Below are positions 20,932-24,114 of a stretch of 24,114 nucleotides of DNA, piece by piece. This stretch comes from Cyclostephanos tholiformis. Lineage: Eukaryota; Bacillariophyta; Thalassiosirophyceae; Thalassiosirales; Thalassiosiraceae. The translations under genes were made by a program, and so were the position numbers. The DNA lies in assembly GCA_036939975.1 (NCBI GenBank), contig JALLPB010002531.1, forward strand, positions 1-24,114, read 5' to 3'. The number at the start of each line of letters is the position of its first letter. Positions within the stretch are counted from its first letter, which is position 1. The notes below the pieces were generated by a model that had not been told where the DNA came from, ran no database searches, and saw only the letters and a list, made by a program, of their open reading frames with translations.

Positions 20932-20992
20932 TTGACACCTTTCTTCTGCCAAGAAAAGATTCTTGACACCTTTCTTCTGCCAAAAAAAATTT
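20932..20992. repeat. 31-bp tandem repeat near the right end of the element
   Basis: TTGACACCTTTCTTCTGCCA begins at 20932 and again at 20963. Short iterated motifs near a Helitron end could be Rep-binding sites, but that is inference. Confidence 0.85.
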
Positions 20993-21060
20993 TTTTCCAG
21001 TCGAGTAAAATTAATCGAAAAAAAAGAAGGAAAATCAATCTGGGGTAGTTCCTAACTAGT

Positions 21061-21417
21061 TATAAATTAATTTTGTTTATTAATAATTAGATATTATATA
21101 TAGTAACAAATATAAATATTATAAATATAAATACCCCCACAGTGATCCCAAACAAACAAACAAACGGACAAATATTTACTCAATATTCTGGTATAAGCTC
21201 TCACTCTGGGAGCTCGTATAGTACAATTAAAGCATTGATCTCACTGTTCAACAAGTCTATTTCAGCAGATTTGTTTGCCTATGCTGTTTTGTCACCCAAC
21301 TTGGCATCTAATCTTTTTGTCCATCCAACCATGTTTCACTTGCATTTGTTGCCCACTGTCTGGTGATTTTGTCCAAACTTTCTTCATATCACTGAGAGTT
21401 TTGATGGTATGATCTGA
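21061..21417. other. AT-rich junction and unassigned flank
   Basis: The first 80 bases are almost pure A/T with TATA-like words. The remainder has only short open frames without a recognisable motif. Confidence 0.5.
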
Positions 21418-22990
21418 TTACGTCTTCAATGCATGAAGCTGAAATTCTTTGTGTGATAGGTCCTCCACATCAATGCCAATGATCTCTGCAAGGTTATTGA
21501 TGATTCTATTGCTGATGTTTATCCCTATCCCTGAATGCAAGCCAGAGAATATGGTTCTGGAAACCAGGATTGATGACATTGGTGAGGACAAAACTCCTTT
21601 CATATCCATTTTCAACATTACAATCAACTTGTAGGGTGATCTGATGAATGTTCCACAGCACATCATTGACAGGACAAGCATTAGGCCAATCAGCTTTGAC
21701 AGCTCACACCAATTGCACCAAGACAAACAGAAGTTTTCTTTTCTCATTATGACTGCAAAGAATGCCAAGAAATTGCCAGCCAGGAACAAAGTTGGCTTTA
21801 AGGAAAAGCTGCTGGCATGCCTGTATGATGGAGCAAGATCAATAATGAGCTCTCAATCATTGGCTTCTGATGCATATGAAAGTATCACCTCACTCTCTTT
21901 GCTAGAGTTGATCCCCTTCATGAGAAATGACATGCAAATATTTGTGAGAATGATTGCATGATCTTCTCTGCATACCACGTCTGCCAGTCCATAAATATGA
22001 CATTACAATTTTTTGATGCAAAATGAAACCTATTCTTTCTGTGATCAACCCCATGGACAATGTGAATGAAATCATTGTCCAATTGACTGATATTGTAACC
22101 ATTGATTGTGCCTTGCAGCATCTGAATGAATTAGTAGACTGGATCCTTTGTCCAATACCTAATTTCTTCCTTCACTTTGGCCGGGTTAGTGGGTCACTGT
22201 AGTAATAATATGTCCCATGCTGGATCTCAACATGGCCAATGCCTCATGCACGCCTTAGATGGGAATCTGACAGAATTCCATATTCCAGACCTTTATTTTG
22301 GTCGGAATTTGTGTTGGAAGTTCATTTTTCTGATTGTAAAAATTGTTCTTGCCATTTTCAGTAAATTTGGAATTCTTTCCTGCCATTTAATACTCTGATT
22401 TCATGCATCAGAAAAGCATCCCATCAAAAGGACTTCTACTGGATTCCAACAAGAAAGCAAGTAATCCATCAGTAGTCCTTTCGGTGGGTAGCTTTAAGTC
22501 TGGAAATTGTCTGGAATTCTGGATATTGGAATTAAAATTCAAAAAACCATGAGCAGAATTCATGGGATTCTGGCCTGTACCAGAATTCTGCCTCCAATGG
22601 AGGGTCACAGAAATTGGAACCAAAAATCAGAATTCCCAACCAAGGTGCATTCAGATCGTTTCTGTCACACAAACTTGTGGGATATCTTTTTGTTGAATCT
22701 TTCTCCAGCCATACAGTGATGCCAGACTTGTCCAACAAAGTGGCACAGTCAAACTTGCCCATTACTTTTAGAACATCTTCATCTCATGCATTTTTCCATC
22801 AGCTTTGTTCTGTTGCTCTTGTCAAGGACAAGGTAATTGAGCAATGTATCAATGAGAACATCATGCACATCACCTATATTGGTGTCATTAAACACCTACA
22901 GCATTTCATCAATGCATTTGGTTTCTTTTGTAACTCTGCCTGCCAAAATTGTTTAACAGCTCAACAGCTATGAGGGTTCTGGCAGGAATA
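21418..22990 (-). pseudogene. Decayed minus-strand coding sequence of unknown family
   Basis: Several adjoining minus-strand frames look protein-like: one around 22762-22532 (APWLGILIFGSNFCDPP, EAEFWYRPESHEFC), one around 22121-21918 (GYNISQLDNDFIHIVHGVDH), one around 21789-21418 (FSGLHSGIGINISNRIINNL). They are in different frames and separated by stops, as in a dead transposon gene. I cannot assign a family, and some plus-strand frames across the stretch are equally long, so the strand is a judgement. Confidence 0.25.
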
Positions 22991-24114
22991 AAAAACTCCC
23001 ACCCAAATGGGTGAAACACACAAACACAAACACAACCAAATGCTACCACCAGGTGAGTGCTCATGCTGCATTGCCCCAGCAGATGCCATGGTCATTGCCC
23101 TCAGCATGACAAGAAAAGCACAAAATACAACTAGTTTTAGCTAGCACTAATCTAGTTATTCACATGGATTTTGTAACACAAAACAGACTCTCTACTAAGC
23201 AGATTGATGCAACAAGCTTCATTGTGGAAAAGTGGACTGAGAGCATTGTAGCTGATGAGATTTTTGAGCCAACAAAAATAGGGAGAAGATATTAATTTTT
23301 CATAAAACCTAAAAAAATGTGGCAGCAGAAATGCAACCATAGCTGTTAGCTGTTAAGCTGTTAAGCTGTTAACAACTTCACAGCTATGGATGCTCATGAG
23401 CATCCACTTTCGACAGTAGTGATGTAGTATCATAGTTTCTCAGAGAATTTTTGTTTACTCACATAATTTGATAGTTCATTGAATGCACAAGAACCTCAGC
23501 TTTTGCACAGTATTTTTCTATTCTTGGCACCTCACATCGATGACGTATGAGGAGCTTTTTGCGGCACATTTTTTTACTAGTTAAAAAATTCTCCACTTGT
23601 GAGTTGTGTTGTATGGTAGATTTTGGTGTGCCATGTTTTTTTAGGTAAAACCTATTGTACTATTCCTATGTAGTAATCTTACATGTACCTACTAAAAAGT
23701 ACGAGTTTTTCTCCTGCCAAAACAGAGATAGCCGTTAAGCTGATCTATATCTGGGAACTACTAGTACTTAAACAACATAGGTTGAGTAAGAAGGAAGCAA
23801 AATTGAGAAATAGCCAATAAATTGAGAAATAGCCAAATAAATCAGATATAATTAAAGTAAATCTAATCTCCAGATAAAATTTAAACCGCCAGATCTCTGA
23901 TAGCCCCAATTGGTTCTTCAGAGATATTGGGTAAGAACTACAGTTTTTGCCGGGGCATAAGCAACACCTTTTCAGCTAAGTGCAAAGGCTAAATCTATCG
24001 TAATTAGTTTTTGTCGCCAACCCCTGAGGGTGTCATTTTCGTTTGGATAATGGGCTGCAGTAAATTTCATATGTCGACCCAAGTATATGAAAAATGCAAA
24101 ATTTTGCGCTGAAT
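22991..24114. other. No gene seen
   Basis: The stretch is AT-rich and holds only short open frames. Apart from the repeat cluster at 23337-23406 I see no supportable feature. Confidence 0.6.
23337..23406. repeat. GCTGTTA repeats inside a hairpin, next to a perfect 20-bp palindrome
   Basis: CCATAGCTGT (23337-23346) pairs with ACAGCTATGG (23380-23389), and the loop consists of GCTGTTA/AGCTGTTA iterations. Directly overlapping is a perfect 20-bp palindrome at 23387-23406 with TCATGA at its centre. Confidence 0.85.

Larger units (their letters stand above)
6140..21060 (+). mobile_element. Large three-gene Helitron-type rolling-circle element (approximate limits)
   Basis: The unit contains a Rep-helicase gene with HUH-type HxH, two-tyrosine and Pif1 helicase motifs, plus two divergent passenger genes of unknown function. 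I group all three genes because the same 10-7-10 palindrome recurs throughout their introns and 3' flanks and is not seen outside about 6143-20817. The exact ends are not determined. Canonical Helitrons start with TC and end in CTRR just after a small hairpin, inserting between A and T. A CTAG followed by T lies at 21056-21059, but its upstream hairpin is weak, so I do not claim it as the terminus. A length near 15 kb is large for an autonomous Helitron. Confidence 0.65.

Noticed and set aside
21056..21059. CTAG followed by T as the canonical Helitron 3' terminus
   Set aside because: The sequence fits CTRR, but the upstream hairpin is weak and four-base motifs are frequent in such DNA, so the end is left open.

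Overview
The window is eukaryotic. Its three multi-exon genes are interrupted by GT-AG introns, several of which contain a CTNAC or TACTAAC branch-point-like motif. There are no bacterial-type operons, rRNAs or tRNAs. The flanks hold decayed transposon coding sequence: a non-LTR-type reverse transcriptase C-terminus followed by a J-domain (HPD motif), and pieces of a DDE_4-type transposase. From memory these combinations resemble transposons of diatom genomes, so a stramenopile and possibly a diatom is my best guess. The guess is unconfirmed.

Left flank (1-6140): a reverse transcriptase/J-domain pseudogene on +, about 1 kb of unrecognised sequence, an ATT microsatellite, a transposase C-terminal pseudogene on +, a CCATAG hexanucleotide array, a transposase N-terminal pseudogene on - with what looks like an intact small intron, then about 1.7 kb without a recognisable gene.

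Core (about 6140-21000): this is the interesting part, and I read it as one large Helitron-type element carrying three genes. (i) A six-exon minus-strand gene (10383 to 6209, 1197 aa), unrecognised, with a V-E-G-L-H-R-H motif, an acidic C-terminus and a probable nuclear localisation signal. (ii) A divergently transcribed three-exon plus-strand gene (10732-13357, 659 aa), also unrecognised, sharing a 348-bp intergenic promoter region with the first. (iii) A plus-strand Rep-helicase gene (13798-20587, four or more exons, about 2109 aa from the first ATG). It has a DUF6570-like N-terminal region, an HxH metal-binding motif, a two-tyrosine YxxxY motif and a complete Pif1-type helicase, the architecture of a rolling-circle Helitron transposase. 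Reading frame and intron phase agree across every splice junction I propose for all three genes.

The strongest unexpected signal is a short palindrome with constant geometry: 10-nt arms (consensus CAAATTATTC / GAATAATTTG) around a 7-nt centre. I find about 21 copies by eye. At least one lies in nine of the ten introns, on both strands and in all three genes, and others lie just beyond the 3' end of each gene and in the 13358-13797 spacer. I find none in exons and none in either flank. This marks 6.1-20.9 kb as one co-evolving unit and suggests an element-specific intron or hairpin system, or a dispersed protein-binding site. Linked oddities are 9-nt and 18-nt microexons, four successive exons ending in AAG, and one intron that reads as three introns abutting at AG|GT junctions.

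Right flank (about 21060-24114): AT-rich sequence, a stretch of decayed minus-strand open frames I cannot identify, a GCTGTTA repeat hairpin and a perfect 20-bp palindrome, but no intact gene.
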